Below the pieces are notes generated by a model. The model had not been told where the DNA came from. It searched no databases and saw only the letters and a program-made list of their open reading frames with translations. From Nocardioides marmoribigeumensis (GTDB lineage Bacteria > Actinomycetota > Actinomycetes > Propionibacteriales > Nocardioidaceae): 64,000 nucleotides of DNA. The DNA lies in contig NZ_JAVDYG010000001.1 of NCBI RefSeq assembly GCF_031458325.1, positions 2,976,001 through 3,040,000 on the forward strand. Direction: 5' to 3'. The position numbers were made by a program, and so were the translations under genes. Of the stretch, positions 1-7,646 are shown one piece after another; the first letter of the stretch is position 1, and each line of letters starts with the position of its first letter.

Positions 1-520
1 CGGCGGCCTGCGCACGCTGGTGTACGCCGCCGGCCCGCACGTGCCGATGCGGCACCTCAGCCGGGTCGACCCCGAGGAGCTGGCCGCCCAGCTCGACGGC
101 GACGCGGCTGCGTTCTTCCGGGTCGCGCACGCCGCTCTGCCCGCCCTGCGCGAGACCCGTGGCTCGGTCGTCGCGGTGACCACCGCCGCGGTCGCGCGCC
201 ACCCCGTCCGCGACGGGCTGTCGACGGTGCCCAAGGCCGCGGTCGAGGCGACCGCGCGGGCCCTGGCGGTGGAGGAGGGGCGGTTCGGCGTCCGGGTCAA
301 CTGCGTGGCGCCCGGCATGCTCACCGACGGCATGGCCCAGCGGCTGATGGCCTCGGGCGAGCTGGACGACCACGCGCTCGCGGTGACCCGCGCCAACATC
401 CCGCTGCGCCGCTTCGGCACCGCCGAGGACGTGGCCCAGGCGGTCGTCTTCCTGGCCTCCGACCGGGCCGGGTTCGTGACCGGACAGGTGCTGCGCGTCG
501 ACGGCGGCTACTCCGCGTGA
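1..520 (+). CDS. SDR-family protein lacking the catalytic Tyr (5'-truncated by window edge)
   Basis: The frame is open from base 2 and ends with TGA at 518-520, so only the C-terminal ~170 residues of a short-chain dehydrogenase/reductase of about 250 residues are visible. The Rossmann-fold C-terminal half is clear: a VRVNCVAPGM strand-loop, a helix of the GTAEDVAQAVVFLAS type and the terminal GQVLRVDGGYSA. The active site is unusual. In the usual YxxxK motif the lysine is kept (STVPKAAVEA) but the tyrosine position is serine, and the catalytic serine region reads VVAVTTAAV. I believe this is a feature of a whole subfamily rather than a fresh mutation. The protein may bind NAD(P) or acyl substrates without normal SDR chemistry. 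The next gene is convergent. Substrate unknown. Confidence 0.85.
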   Translation, partial: GGLRTLVYAAGPHVPMRHLSRVDPEELAAQLDGDAAAFFRVAHAALPALRETRGSVVAVTTAAVARHPVRDGLSTVPKAAVEATARALAVEEGRFGVRVNCVAPGMLTDGMAQRLMASGELDDHALAVTRANIPLRRFGTAEDVAQAVVFLASDRAGFVTGQVLRVDGGYSA

Positions 521-557
521 GCGCGCGCCACCCGGCCCGTCGGCGTACGACGGAGGC

Positions 558-2660
558 TCACTCCGGGTCGTAGCAGGCCAGGAGCAGCGCGAGGTCGTCG
601 TCGAGCGCGTGGCCGGCGGCCCGCTGCAGGGCGGTGAGGAGGCCGTCGAGCGCCGTGGGGAAGTCGGCTCGGGCCAGGTCGGAGAGCAGGGGCATCGGGT
701 CGATGAAGTCGCCGGTCGGCGACCGGGCCTCGATCAGCCCGTCGGTGAAGAGCAGCAGCCGGTCGCCGCGTCGCAGGGTCCCGGTCGTGGCGACCGGCTC
801 GCAGCCGAGGCCGAAGGGTGGCGCGGCGTCGAGCACGAGCGGGCAGGGCTCGCCGTCGAAGGGGAGCAGCACCGGTGCGGGGTGGCCGCAGGTCACCACG
901 GTGAAGTGGCCGGCGTGGTCGATGTCGACGATGACTCCGGTGACGAAGTCCTCGGGGTCGGGGAGGTAGGGCTGGATGCGGCGGTCGACCTCGCGGGCCA
1001 CGTGGCACACGTCGCCGGTGTCGGCGGCAGCGGCACGGAACTCGCCGATGACGACCGTGGCCGTGCGGACCGCCGAGAGCCCCTTGCCCCGCACGTCGCC
1101 GACGAGCAGACGCACCGACGTCGTGCCCGGCACGATCTCGTAGAGGTCCCCGCCGACCTGGGCCTCGACCGCCGCGGAGAGGTAGCGCGCGGAGAGCCTG
1201 AGCGGCCCCGTCCGGGGCGGGGGCGGGGCGAGGATGGCGCGCTGCGCGACCTCGGCCACCTGCATCACCCCGGCCAGTCGCTCGGACTGCTGCTCGAAGC
1301 TCGCGGCGGTGTCGAGCGCGACGGCGATGCGGTCGGCCATCTCCTCGAGGAAGGCCAGGTCCTCCTCGCCGTAGCTGCGGCCCGACTCGGCCTGGATCAG
1401 CGTGACCGCTCCGAGTACGCCCTGGCGACCCACCAGCGGGGCGATGATCGCGCTGGTGAAGCCGAGCCGCCGGAGCAGGGCGAGGTGGTCCTCGTCCCGG
1501 GCGGCACGCTCCACCACCTCGGCGGGGATGAAGGGGTAGAGCTCGCTCCGGCCGCTGCGGACGACCTGGGGCGCACCGGTGGGGGCGTCCATGTCGACCG
1601 GGAAGGCACCTCGCATGCCACGGGCCCACTCGGTCGTGGCGGGGTCGCGGTGCTGCACCAGCACGGTCTCGAGCGCGTGGTCCCGCAGGAGCTGGACGGT
1701 CACCCAGTCCGCGAAGCGGGGCACGAGCAGTCGCCCGACCTCGCCCAGGGTGGTCTCGAGGTCGAGGCTGCGCGACAGGGTCATCGACGCCTCGTCGAGC
1801 AGGGCGGTGCGCTGCGTGGCGGCGTCGGCGGCCTGCAGCTCCCCGGCCCGGCGTACGGCGCTGGACAGTGCGCCTGCCAGCGAGTGCAGGAAGCCGTCCT
1901 CGGCCGCGGTGAACAGGTCGGGCGGGAAGGTGAGGGCCAGCAGGCCGTACGTCGTGCCCTCGCGTCGCAGCGGCAGCAGGTGGAGGCTGCGGTCGCTGGG
2001 GTAGTAGCCGGCGAGCACCGGCATGACGGCCTCGATCTCCTTCACCGAGCGGTAGTGCAGGTCGGCCCCCTGGCGGACCGCGACCGCGCCGGGCAGGTCG
2101 CTGTCGACCGGGATCTCCTGGTACTGGTCGGCCCCGTCGCCGGTGCGCCCGTGCCAGGTCACCGACCGCAGCATCCCGTCGCCGTCCAACGACATCACCA
2201 TCGCCGAGCTCGCGCCCAGGACGCCGACGGCGTGGCCGACGAAGCCCTCCGCGACCTCCCTGACCGTGCGGGCGCCCGTGAGCTCGACGGCGAGCGCGTC
2301 GAGCACGCGCTGGGCCAGCTGCGTGGTGTGCTCCAGCCGCCGGCGGCGGCGCGTGGTGAGGTCGGCGGCCACGACGGCGATGAGGCTCAGCAGCACGCAG
2401 CTGAGGAAGCGGATCGTCCAGTCGCCGTGACCCAGGTTGTGGTTCCACACCCCGGACGCGGCGGCGGCGACCACGGCCAGCGCGGCGACGACCGCCGTCC
2501 GGCCCGGGCCGGTGTCGATCGCGACGAGGACCGCGGCCGCGGCGTACACCCCGTTGATCTGGTGGCCGGAGGCCCGGTCGAGCGCCACGAGCACGACCAG
2601 CAGCAGGACGCCGACCGCCCACGCGCGGCGTTCGAGGCTCGCAGAGAACGCGGGGGTCAC
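558..2660 (-). CDS. Membrane-anchored GAF-GAF-SpoIIE (PP2C) phosphatase
   Basis: A 700-residue signalling phosphatase. The first ~110 residues hold about four hydrophobic segments, followed by a basic RRRRR stretch and two GAF-like sensor domains. The C-terminal ~210 residues form a SpoIIE/RsbU-type PP2C domain with VGGDLYE, VGDVRGKG and a final DDDLALLL, supplying the metal-binding aspartates. Such proteins dephosphorylate STAS anti-anti-sigma proteins. I chose GTG at 2660 because GGAGG lies just upstream and the membrane segment follows at once; the open frame extends further to 3077, but that part reads as low-quality sequence antisense to the neighbour. It is transcribed divergently from the HATPase-PAS gene, so the two may form a phosphatase/kinase switch. 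No anti-sigma or STAS partner is adjacent; the nearest STAS genes are in the stressosome operon. Confidence 0.9.
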   Translation of the reverse strand: MTPAFSASLERRAWAVGVLLLVVLVALDRASGHQINGVYAAAAVLVAIDTGPGRTAVVAALAVVAAAASGVWNHNLGHGDWTIRFLSCVLLSLIAVVAADLTTRRRRRLEHTTQLAQRVLDALAVELTGARTVREVAEGFVGHAVGVLGASSAMVMSLDGDGMLRSVTWHGRTGDGADQYQEIPVDSDLPGAVAVRQGADLHYRSVKEIEAVMPVLAGYYPSDRSLHLLPLRREGTTYGLLALTFPPDLFTAAEDGFLHSLAGALSSAVRRAGELQAADAATQRTALLDEASMTLSRSLDLETTLGEVGRLLVPRFADWVTVQLLRDHALETVLVQHRDPATTEWARGMRGAFPVDMDAPTGAPQVVRSGRSELYPFIPAEVVERAARDEDHLALLRRLGFTSAIIAPLVGRQGVLGAVTLIQAESGRSYGEEDLAFLEEMADRIAVALDTAASFEQQSERLAGVMQVAEVAQRAILAPPPPRTGPLRLSARYLSAAVEAQVGGDLYEIVPGTTSVRLLVGDVRGKGLSAVRTATVVIGEFRAAAADTGDVCHVAREVDRRIQPYLPDPEDFVTGVIVDIDHAGHFTVVTCGHPAPVLLPFDGEPCPLVLDAAPPFGLGCEPVATTGTLRRGDRLLLFTDGLIEARSPTGDFIDPMPLLSDLARADFPTALDGLLTALQRAAGHALDDDLALLLACYDPE

Positions 2661-2883
2661 GGCGCCTCCAGTCCACGGGACGGCGAGGGCCGTCGTGCCG
2701 AGGATAGTGGCGCATGGGGGGCGGCCTTCGTGGGAACGGGGAAGTCCTCCGCAGACGGTGGGGGCACCCCACCCGGAAGGGTGGGTGACGAGATTTTCCT
2801 TGTCCCGCAGCCGTTCCGGTGGACGCCGGTCCACCGGCGGCGCGAGGATGAAGGGCTCTGGAGTCGTGGCGAAGGAGGACCTC
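2661..2883. promoter_or_regulatory. Divergent promoter region with GGGTGGG-type inverted element
   Basis: The 223-bp gap between two divergent signalling genes has no ORF that I believe. It contains an imperfect inverted repeat around 2765-2788 (CACCCCACCC, then GGGTGGGTG after a short spacer) next to a short AT-rich patch, GAGATTTTCC, at 2790-2799. A related GGGTGGG arrangement occurs just upstream of the secreted hydrolase start (6010-6045, opposite strand). I infer a shared promoter or operator but cannot assign a sigma factor. Confidence 0.35.
2872..2878 (+). promoter_or_regulatory. Strong ribosome binding site setting the HATPase-PAS start
   Basis: AAGGAGG lies 5 nt before GTG at 2884. 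This near-perfect Shine-Dalgarno sequence argues against the in-frame ATG at 2848, which has none. Confidence 0.75.
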
Positions 2884-4182
2884 GTGCACTCGCCGGCTGC
2901 CGTCCTCCGGCTCGACGTGGATCCGCGCAGCGTGCGGGAGGCCCGGCTCCACCTGCATGCCGTGCTGGAGACGGCGGGTCTCGAGGAGCTGGTCGACGAC
3001 GCCACGCTCGCGGTCTCCGAGGTCGTCACCAACGCGATCGTCCACGCCGGCACGGAGGTGCTGGTCCGGGTCCGCACCGCGGGCCGGGCCGTGCGGGTCG
3101 AGGTGGAGGACCGCGGGCTGCAGGCGCCCTCCCGCCGCTCCTACTCCGACTCCTCCGGCACGGGCCGGGGCCTGGCGATGGTCGAGGACACCGTCCGCTC
3201 GTGGGGGGTCGAGGAGCTCGAGGACGGCAAGGTCGTCTGGTTCGAGGTGGGCGACCCCGAGGGACACGAGACCACCGACGGCACGGCCGTCCACGAGGTC
3301 CCCGACGGCACGAGCGTCCAGTCGACGCGGACCCAGGACGTGGTGCGCGTGCGCCTCCAGCGGGTCCCGCTGCTGATGCACGTCGCCTGGCAGGAGCACG
3401 CCGCCGCCCTCCTGAGGGAGCACCTCCTGCACTCCCTCGGCGACGACGGGGGTGACGTGCTGTCCGAGCACGCGCACGCCAGCGAGGCGATGAGCCTGCT
3501 CTACTCCCAGCTCCCGGTCCCGGTCCTCGGCGCGGCGCCCGAGGAGCTCATGGCCGGTGCGACCGAGCCGTTGGTCACCGCCGAGGACGTCGTGCTCGAG
3601 GTGCCGCTGTCGACCGTCGCGCACTTCGCCACCCTCGACCGTCTGCTGCGACGCAGCCTCGAGGAGGCCCGGGCCGGGCACTTCCTCTGCCCGCCCACCC
3701 AGCCCGAGATCGAGGAGATGCGCCGGTGGCTCTGCTCCGAGGTGGCGCGACAGGCGGCCGGCGACACGACGGAGGTGCCGTGGGTGGCACGCAGCGACGT
3801 CCGGGTCGCGGTGGTCGACCGTGTGGACGGCGCCGTGGTGCACGAGCTCCACGCGGAGGACGGTGAGGCCCTGGTGGCCACCGACGAGAGCAGCGTGGTC
3901 GTCGCGGTCTCCCCGGCCGCCGTGGAGCTGCTCGGCTACGCCTCCGCCGAGGACCTGCTCGGCAGACGCGTCATCGCGATCGTGCCGGAGCGCTTCCGGC
4001 AGGCCCACATCGCCGGGACGACGCTGCACGCCACCAACGGCCGGGACAACCTGCTCGGGGTCCCCGTCCGGGTGCCCATGGTGCGTGCGGACGGGTCGGA
4101 GGTCGACGTGGAGCTGCGGGTCGACCCGGAGGCGCACGACGAGGGCCCGGTGGCCTTCGTCGCACGCTTCCGCGCCGTGTGA
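2884..4182 (+). CDS. HATPase (RsbW/SpoIIAB-like) - PAS domain regulator
   Basis: A 432-residue protein. Residues ~1-125 form an anti-sigma-kinase-type HATPase_c_2 domain with an N-box (SEVVTNAIVHAG, ~residue 42) and a glycine-rich lid (GTGRGLAMV, ~residue 98). A middle region of ~170 residues is helical and charged with no family I recognise. The last ~130 residues form a PAS domain (VVAVSPAAVELLGYASAEDLLGRR, shown in pieces, then a VRADGSEVDVEL strand). Known RsbW-like ATPases bind sigma factors or phosphorylate STAS partners; here the PAS domain would provide ligand or redox sensing. It is divergent from the membrane SpoIIE phosphatase and convergent with the hydrolase gene ending at 4193, only 10 bp away. 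Target unknown. Confidence 0.88.
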   Translation: MHSPAAVLRLDVDPRSVREARLHLHAVLETAGLEELVDDATLAVSEVVTNAIVHAGTEVLVRVRTAGRAVRVEVEDRGLQAPSRRSYSDSSGTGRGLAMVEDTVRSWGVEELEDGKVVWFEVGDPEGHETTDGTAVHEVPDGTSVQSTRTQDVVRVRLQRVPLLMHVAWQEHAAALLREHLLHSLGDDGGDVLSEHAHASEAMSLLYSQLPVPVLGAAPEELMAGATEPLVTAEDVVLEVPLSTVAHFATLDRLLRRSLEEARAGHFLCPPTQPEIEEMRRWLCSEVARQAAGDTTEVPWVARSDVRVAVVDRVDGAVVHELHAEDGEALVATDESSVVVAVSPAAVELLGYASAEDLLGRRVIAIVPERFRQAHIAGTTLHATNGRDNLLGVPVRVPMVRADGSEVDVELRVDPEAHDEGPVAFVARFRAV

Positions 4183-4192
4183 CCGCCCGTCC

Positions 4193-5977
4193 TCACCAGG
4201 TGGCGAGCGCCGCCCGGATGTAGGGCCGCAGGGCCTCCGGGTAGAGCTTGCCCCTGGCGGTGTCGACCGAGGTGCTCTCCGCGGAGGTGTTGATCGTGGT
4301 GCCGTCGACGTACTCACCGAAGACGAAGTACCGCGGTGAGACCACCCCCGAGCGCTTGTAGGGCACACCGGTGAGCGAGACGTTGTCCCGGGAGACCTGG
4401 TAGGGCAGGGAGCTGCCGTACTGGTAGCTGCCGCCCTTGGCGATCCACGTCATCGCGTTGCAGAAGCTCGTGGCCGTCGCGCTCGACCTGCCCAGCGCCG
4501 TCGCCTCGGCGTTGACCACCGGGCAGATCGCGTTCTTGAACCCGGAGAAGTTGGACTGGTTGAGCATCCGGGAGCGGAACTGCGTCTTCCACGTGCTGCT
4601 GCCCGTCACGGTGCCCTTCTGGAAGGCCTCGTAGACCTTGCCGAGGTCGGACAGCGTGGTGCGGTTGTGCGTCGTGTCCGTCGGGCAGCCGATGTTGTGG
4701 TTGATGGCCGTGGACGTCAGCCCCAGCGACGTCCCGTAGCTCAGCACCGAGGCCTTGGTGTACCTCTCCAGGATGGCGCGGGTCATCCGGTTGTCGGAGA
4801 CCTGCATCATCAACGTGTCGGCGTTCTTCAGGTTCGTGGTGGTCGTCGTCGAATAATTGTCAGGACAGATGTTTCCGTCCTTGCTGTCCGACAGGTTCTT
4901 GTAGTGGTAGGTGACCACCGTCGAGTCGGTGGTGTTGCCCAGGGACTCCTCCCGGATCGACTTGGCGTGGTAGAGCACCTTGAGCGCACTCGCGGGTTCG
5001 TACTGCTTGCTCTGCTGGAGCCCGGCGAGGACCGAGCCGCCGACCTGCTTGAGGTAGAAGCCGTAGGCCCCGGAGTCGACCTCGGGGCCGATGAGGTTCC
5101 ACAGCTTCTCGTTGGTGGCGGTGGTGTTCCGCGTCATCACGACCGCGACGCTGCTGCCGTAGCGCGTCACGTCGATGATCCGCTCGCCGAGCTGGTCGGC
5201 CCGGCTGACGGCGGAGCCGAGCGACAGCCCGTAGTACCAGTACCACCGCGGTCCGGTGCTCTTGTACATCACCGCGTTCCAGGTGCCGTCGCTGTTGCGG
5301 CTCAGGTCGACCAGCCGGGCGCTGTTCGTGGACAGCGCGCTGGAGATCGAGGACGTCGTCGTGTGGTGGTACCACCACCAGCCGGTGTTGTCCGTGCCCG
5401 TGTTGCTCACCATGACGGCCGTGAAGTTGCTGGTGCCGGGGTACTGCGTGAGGTGCACCAGGCGCGCGTTCCTGCTCGACAGCTGCGAGGCCAGGCTGCT
5501 CGCGCTGATGTTGTAGAACCACCACCAGGCCTTCTGGTTGGCGCCGCTGTTGGGGACCATGACGACGGCGAAGCGGGTGCCGGCCGAGGTCGGGTAGGCC
5601 TGGGCGGTGATGAGCCGGGCGTTGTTCGACGACAGGGCCGAGCTCACCTGTGCGGCGGTCTGGCCGTAGTACCACCAGTAGCCGCTCGCGTAGGCCCCGG
5701 TGTTCCTGACCATGGTGACGTTGAACGTCGGCGTCGCGGGGTCGACCACCGACAGGTCGGTGATCCGCGCGTTGTTGGACGACAGCAGGCTGCTCACCTG
5801 CGACCCGGTGACCCCGGTGTAGGTCCACCAGCCGGTGCTCGTCGTCAGCTGCCGGTCGTCGGCGCTGCCGACGGCGGCGCTCGCCGGGTCCCTGACCAGG
5901 GCGACCAGGAACAGCTGGACGACCAGGACCAGGACGAGCACGGAGGCTCGGGTTCTCAAGGTGGAGATGCTGGACAT
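4193..5977 (-). CDS. Secreted class-A beta-lactamase-fold serine hydrolase with five N-terminal Trp/Tyr-rich tandem repeats
   Basis: A 594-residue exported protein. ATG at 5977 has AAGGAGGA 5 nt upstream. Residues 1-35 are a Sec signal peptide (ISTLRTR, a VLVLVLVVQLFLVALV core, then an Ala-rich cleavage region). Residues ~45-290 contain five repeats of ~45 residues, each opening with WWTY/YWWYY/WWWFY/WWWYH/YWYY, then a segment like SSLLSSNNARITDL and a strand VTMVRNTG or similar. The C-terminal domain has the beta-lactamase signatures S330-x-x-K333 (SALK), S394-D395-N396 and K514-G-G in place of KTG. The same plan, tandem-repeat propeller plus beta-lactamase fold, is known from fungal polyglycine hydrolases, which are endoproteases. 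A secreted peptidase or esterase is more likely than antibiotic resistance. Codon use is slightly more AT-rich near 4850. Monocistronic. Confidence 0.85.
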   Translation of the reverse strand: MSSISTLRTRASVLVLVLVVQLFLVALVRDPASAAVGSADDRQLTTSTGWWTYTGVTGSQVSSLLSSNNARITDLSVVDPATPTFNVTMVRNTGAYASGYWWYYGQTAAQVSSALSSNNARLITAQAYPTSAGTRFAVVMVPNSGANQKAWWWFYNISASSLASQLSSRNARLVHLTQYPGTSNFTAVMVSNTGTDNTGWWWYHHTTTSSISSALSTNSARLVDLSRNSDGTWNAVMYKSTGPRWYWYYGLSLGSAVSRADQLGERIIDVTRYGSSVAVVMTRNTTATNEKLWNLIGPEVDSGAYGFYLKQVGGSVLAGLQQSKQYEPASALKVLYHAKSIREESLGNTTDSTVVTYHYKNLSDSKDGNICPDNYSTTTTTNLKNADTLMMQVSDNRMTRAILERYTKASVLSYGTSLGLTSTAINHNIGCPTDTTHNRTTLSDLGKVYEAFQKGTVTGSSTWKTQFRSRMLNQSNFSGFKNAICPVVNAEATALGRSSATATSFCNAMTWIAKGGSYQYGSSLPYQVSRDNVSLTGVPYKRSGVVSPRYFVFGEYVDGTTINTSAESTSVDTARGKLYPEALRPYIRAALATW

Positions 5978-6009
5978 GGGACTCCTCCTTCGGGCCCTCC
6001 CTGCCGACC

Positions 6010-6045
6010 GACGGTAGGAACGACCCACCCCGAGGGGTAGGGACG
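6010..6045 (-). promoter_or_regulatory. Putative promoter/operator of the secreted hydrolase
   Basis: On the minus strand an ACCCCTCGGGGTGGGT inverted element is flanked by two copies of a CGTYCCTACC word (CGTCCCTACC and CGTTCCTACC). The second copy contains TACCGT, ~31 nt before the ATG, in -10-like spacing for a short leader. The element resembles the one upstream of the membrane SpoIIE gene. The function is inferred from position and similarity only. Confidence 0.35.
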
Positions 6046-6092
6046 ATGGTCCGGAGGCGACTGACGCGTCCGGGTCTTGTGTGTGTGGGGGG

Positions 6093-7646
6093 TCAGGGGA
6101 GCAGGTCGACCACGAGGAGCGCGATGTCGTCCTCGCCGCCACTCCACGTGCGCAGCAGCTCGTCGGCCAGCTCGTCGGCCGAGGCCCACGAGGCGCTCTC
6201 GACCTGGCGGACCAGGTGGTCGGTGGTGAGCTCGAGCAGGAGGGCGCGCCGCTCGACGAGCCCGTCGGTGTAGAGGACGAGCCGGTCCCCGGGGTCCAGG
6301 TCGATCCGGGTCCGGGGCCGGTCGTGCAGCCCGAGCCCGAGGAGGGGGCCCTCGACCTGCAGGTGGGTGACCTCGCCGCGGCGCGCGCGCAGCGGCGGGA
6401 GGTGTCCGGCCGAGACGACCTCGGCCGACCGGCGGTCCGCGTCGACCACGACGACGCAGGCGGTGGCGGTGAGGTCGGGGCTGGTGCGGGCGAGCAGGGC
6501 GTCGAGCCGCGCGAGCGCCTCGGTGGGCGAATGGCCCTCGTGGGCATAGGCGCGCAGCGAGTAGCGCAGCTCGGCCATCACGACAGCGGCCTCGAGCGAG
6601 TGGCCCTGGACGTCGCCGATGACCAGCCAGCAGCGGCCCTCGACCTCGAAGGCGTCGTAGAAGTCGCCGCCGACCTCCATCCGCTGCTGCGAGGCGCGGT
6701 AGCGCGCCGCCAGGCTCAGCCCGGTGGGCTCGGGCAGGACGCTGGGCAGCAGGCTGCGCTGCAGGGTGACGGCGGTGCGGTGCTCGAACTCCAGCGCGCG
6801 CTGGTTGTCCAGCGCCACGGCCACGGCCTGGGCGAGTCGCTCGAGCAGGAGGACCGAGCGACCCTCGTCGCCGGTCGGCGGGAGCGGCGCCGCGACGACT
6901 CCCTCGACCCGGCCCTCGACCCGGACCGGGCACCCGGTCCAGCGGCCGGCGGCGACCGGCAGGTGCTCGGCCCACCCCGTGCCGGTGGCCAGGGGCGCGG
7001 GGTCCGGCGTCAGGTCGTCCAGCAGCCGGCGCGCGGTCTCCGACGGCACCGTGGCAGCGGCGTTGCCGACGTTGCCGGTGGCCGCGGCCCGCCAGCCCTC
7101 GCCCTGGTCGTCGAGGACGAGCGCCGCCGCGGGGGTGCCGAGCACCTGCGCGGCCGCCCGCGAGGCGCTCTCCACCAGGCGGGGCACGCTCACCGCGACG
7201 TTGAGGCGTACGGCGGCTCGGCTGAGCCGGGCGAGGCGGGTCGCGAGCTGCTCGGCGTCGCGGCGGGCCCCCGAGGAGCGCAGCAGTGCCCGGACCGTGG
7301 ACAGCAGCTCCTCCGGGTCGATCGGGTCGATCAGGTAGGCGTCGGCGCCCTCGTCGAGGGCGGTGACCTTGTCGGAGGTCTCGCGGGCGACCGCCGAGAC
7401 GTGGATGACCGGGGTGGGGGCCAGGCGCTCGTCCGCGCGGATGACCCGGGTGACGTCGAGGCCGCTGCCGTCGGGCAGGTGCACGTCGAGGACCGCCAGG
7501 TCGATCGGCTCGGTGTGCATCAGCTCGGTCGCCTCGGCCGCCGTCCCGCTCTCGACCACCTCGAACCCGCCGCGGCGCAGCCAGCTGGCGAGGACGTACC
7601 GCTTGGCCGGGGTGTCGTCGCAGACCAGGATCAGCGGCGCGCTCAC
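6093..7646 (-). CDS. Response-regulator receiver - GAF-like - SpoIIE phosphatase (stressosome output, RsbU/RsbP analogue)
   Basis: 517 residues, last gene of the stressosome operon. Residues 1-120 form a CheY-like receiver with the acidic pair D10/D11, phospho-acceptor D54 (AVLDVHLPDGSG) and S84, but the conserved lysine is replaced by Asp (YLIDP, D107), so phosphorylation may be weak or decoupled. A degenerate GAF-like region follows (~130-290). From ~residue 315 there is a SpoIIE PP2C domain with VGGDFYDAF, VIGDVQGHS, VLYTDGL and GGEDDIALLVV. The start is GTG, overlapping the upstream kinase stop by 4 bp (GTGA). In Bacillus the stressosome releases RsbT to activate RsbU; this phosphatase is the natural downstream effector here. 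Its STAS substrate and sigma factor are not in the window. Confidence 0.9.
   Translation of the reverse strand: MSAPLILVCDDTPAKRYVLASWLRRGGFEVVESGTAAEATELMHTEPIDLAVLDVHLPDGSGLDVTRVIRADERLAPTPVIHVSAVARETSDKVTALDEGADAYLIDPIDPEELLSTVRALLRSSGARRDAEQLATRLARLSRAAVRLNVAVSVPRLVESASRAAAQVLGTPAAALVLDDQGEGWRAAATGNVGNAAATVPSETARRLLDDLTPDPAPLATGTGWAEHLPVAAGRWTGCPVRVEGRVEGVVAAPLPPTGDEGRSVLLLERLAQAVAVALDNQRALEFEHRTAVTLQRSLLPSVLPEPTGLSLAARYRASQQRMEVGGDFYDAFEVEGRCWLVIGDVQGHSLEAAVVMAELRYSLRAYAHEGHSPTEALARLDALLARTSPDLTATACVVVVDADRRSAEVVSAGHLPPLRARRGEVTHLQVEGPLLGLGLHDRPRTRIDLDPGDRLVLYTDGLVERRALLLELTTDHLVRQVESASWASADELADELLRTWSGGEDDIALLVVDLLP

Noticed and set aside
508-4368. A 1,286-codon open frame on the minus strand across three genes
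   Set aside because: It is antisense or out of frame to well-supported signalling genes and encodes Arg/Pro/Gly-rich low-complexity sequence, the usual shadow in 72 % GC DNA.
4193-5977. Antibiotic-resistance beta-lactamase
   Set aside because: The tandem-repeat N-terminus, the KGG instead of KTG and the protease-like architecture argue against a true beta-lactamase.
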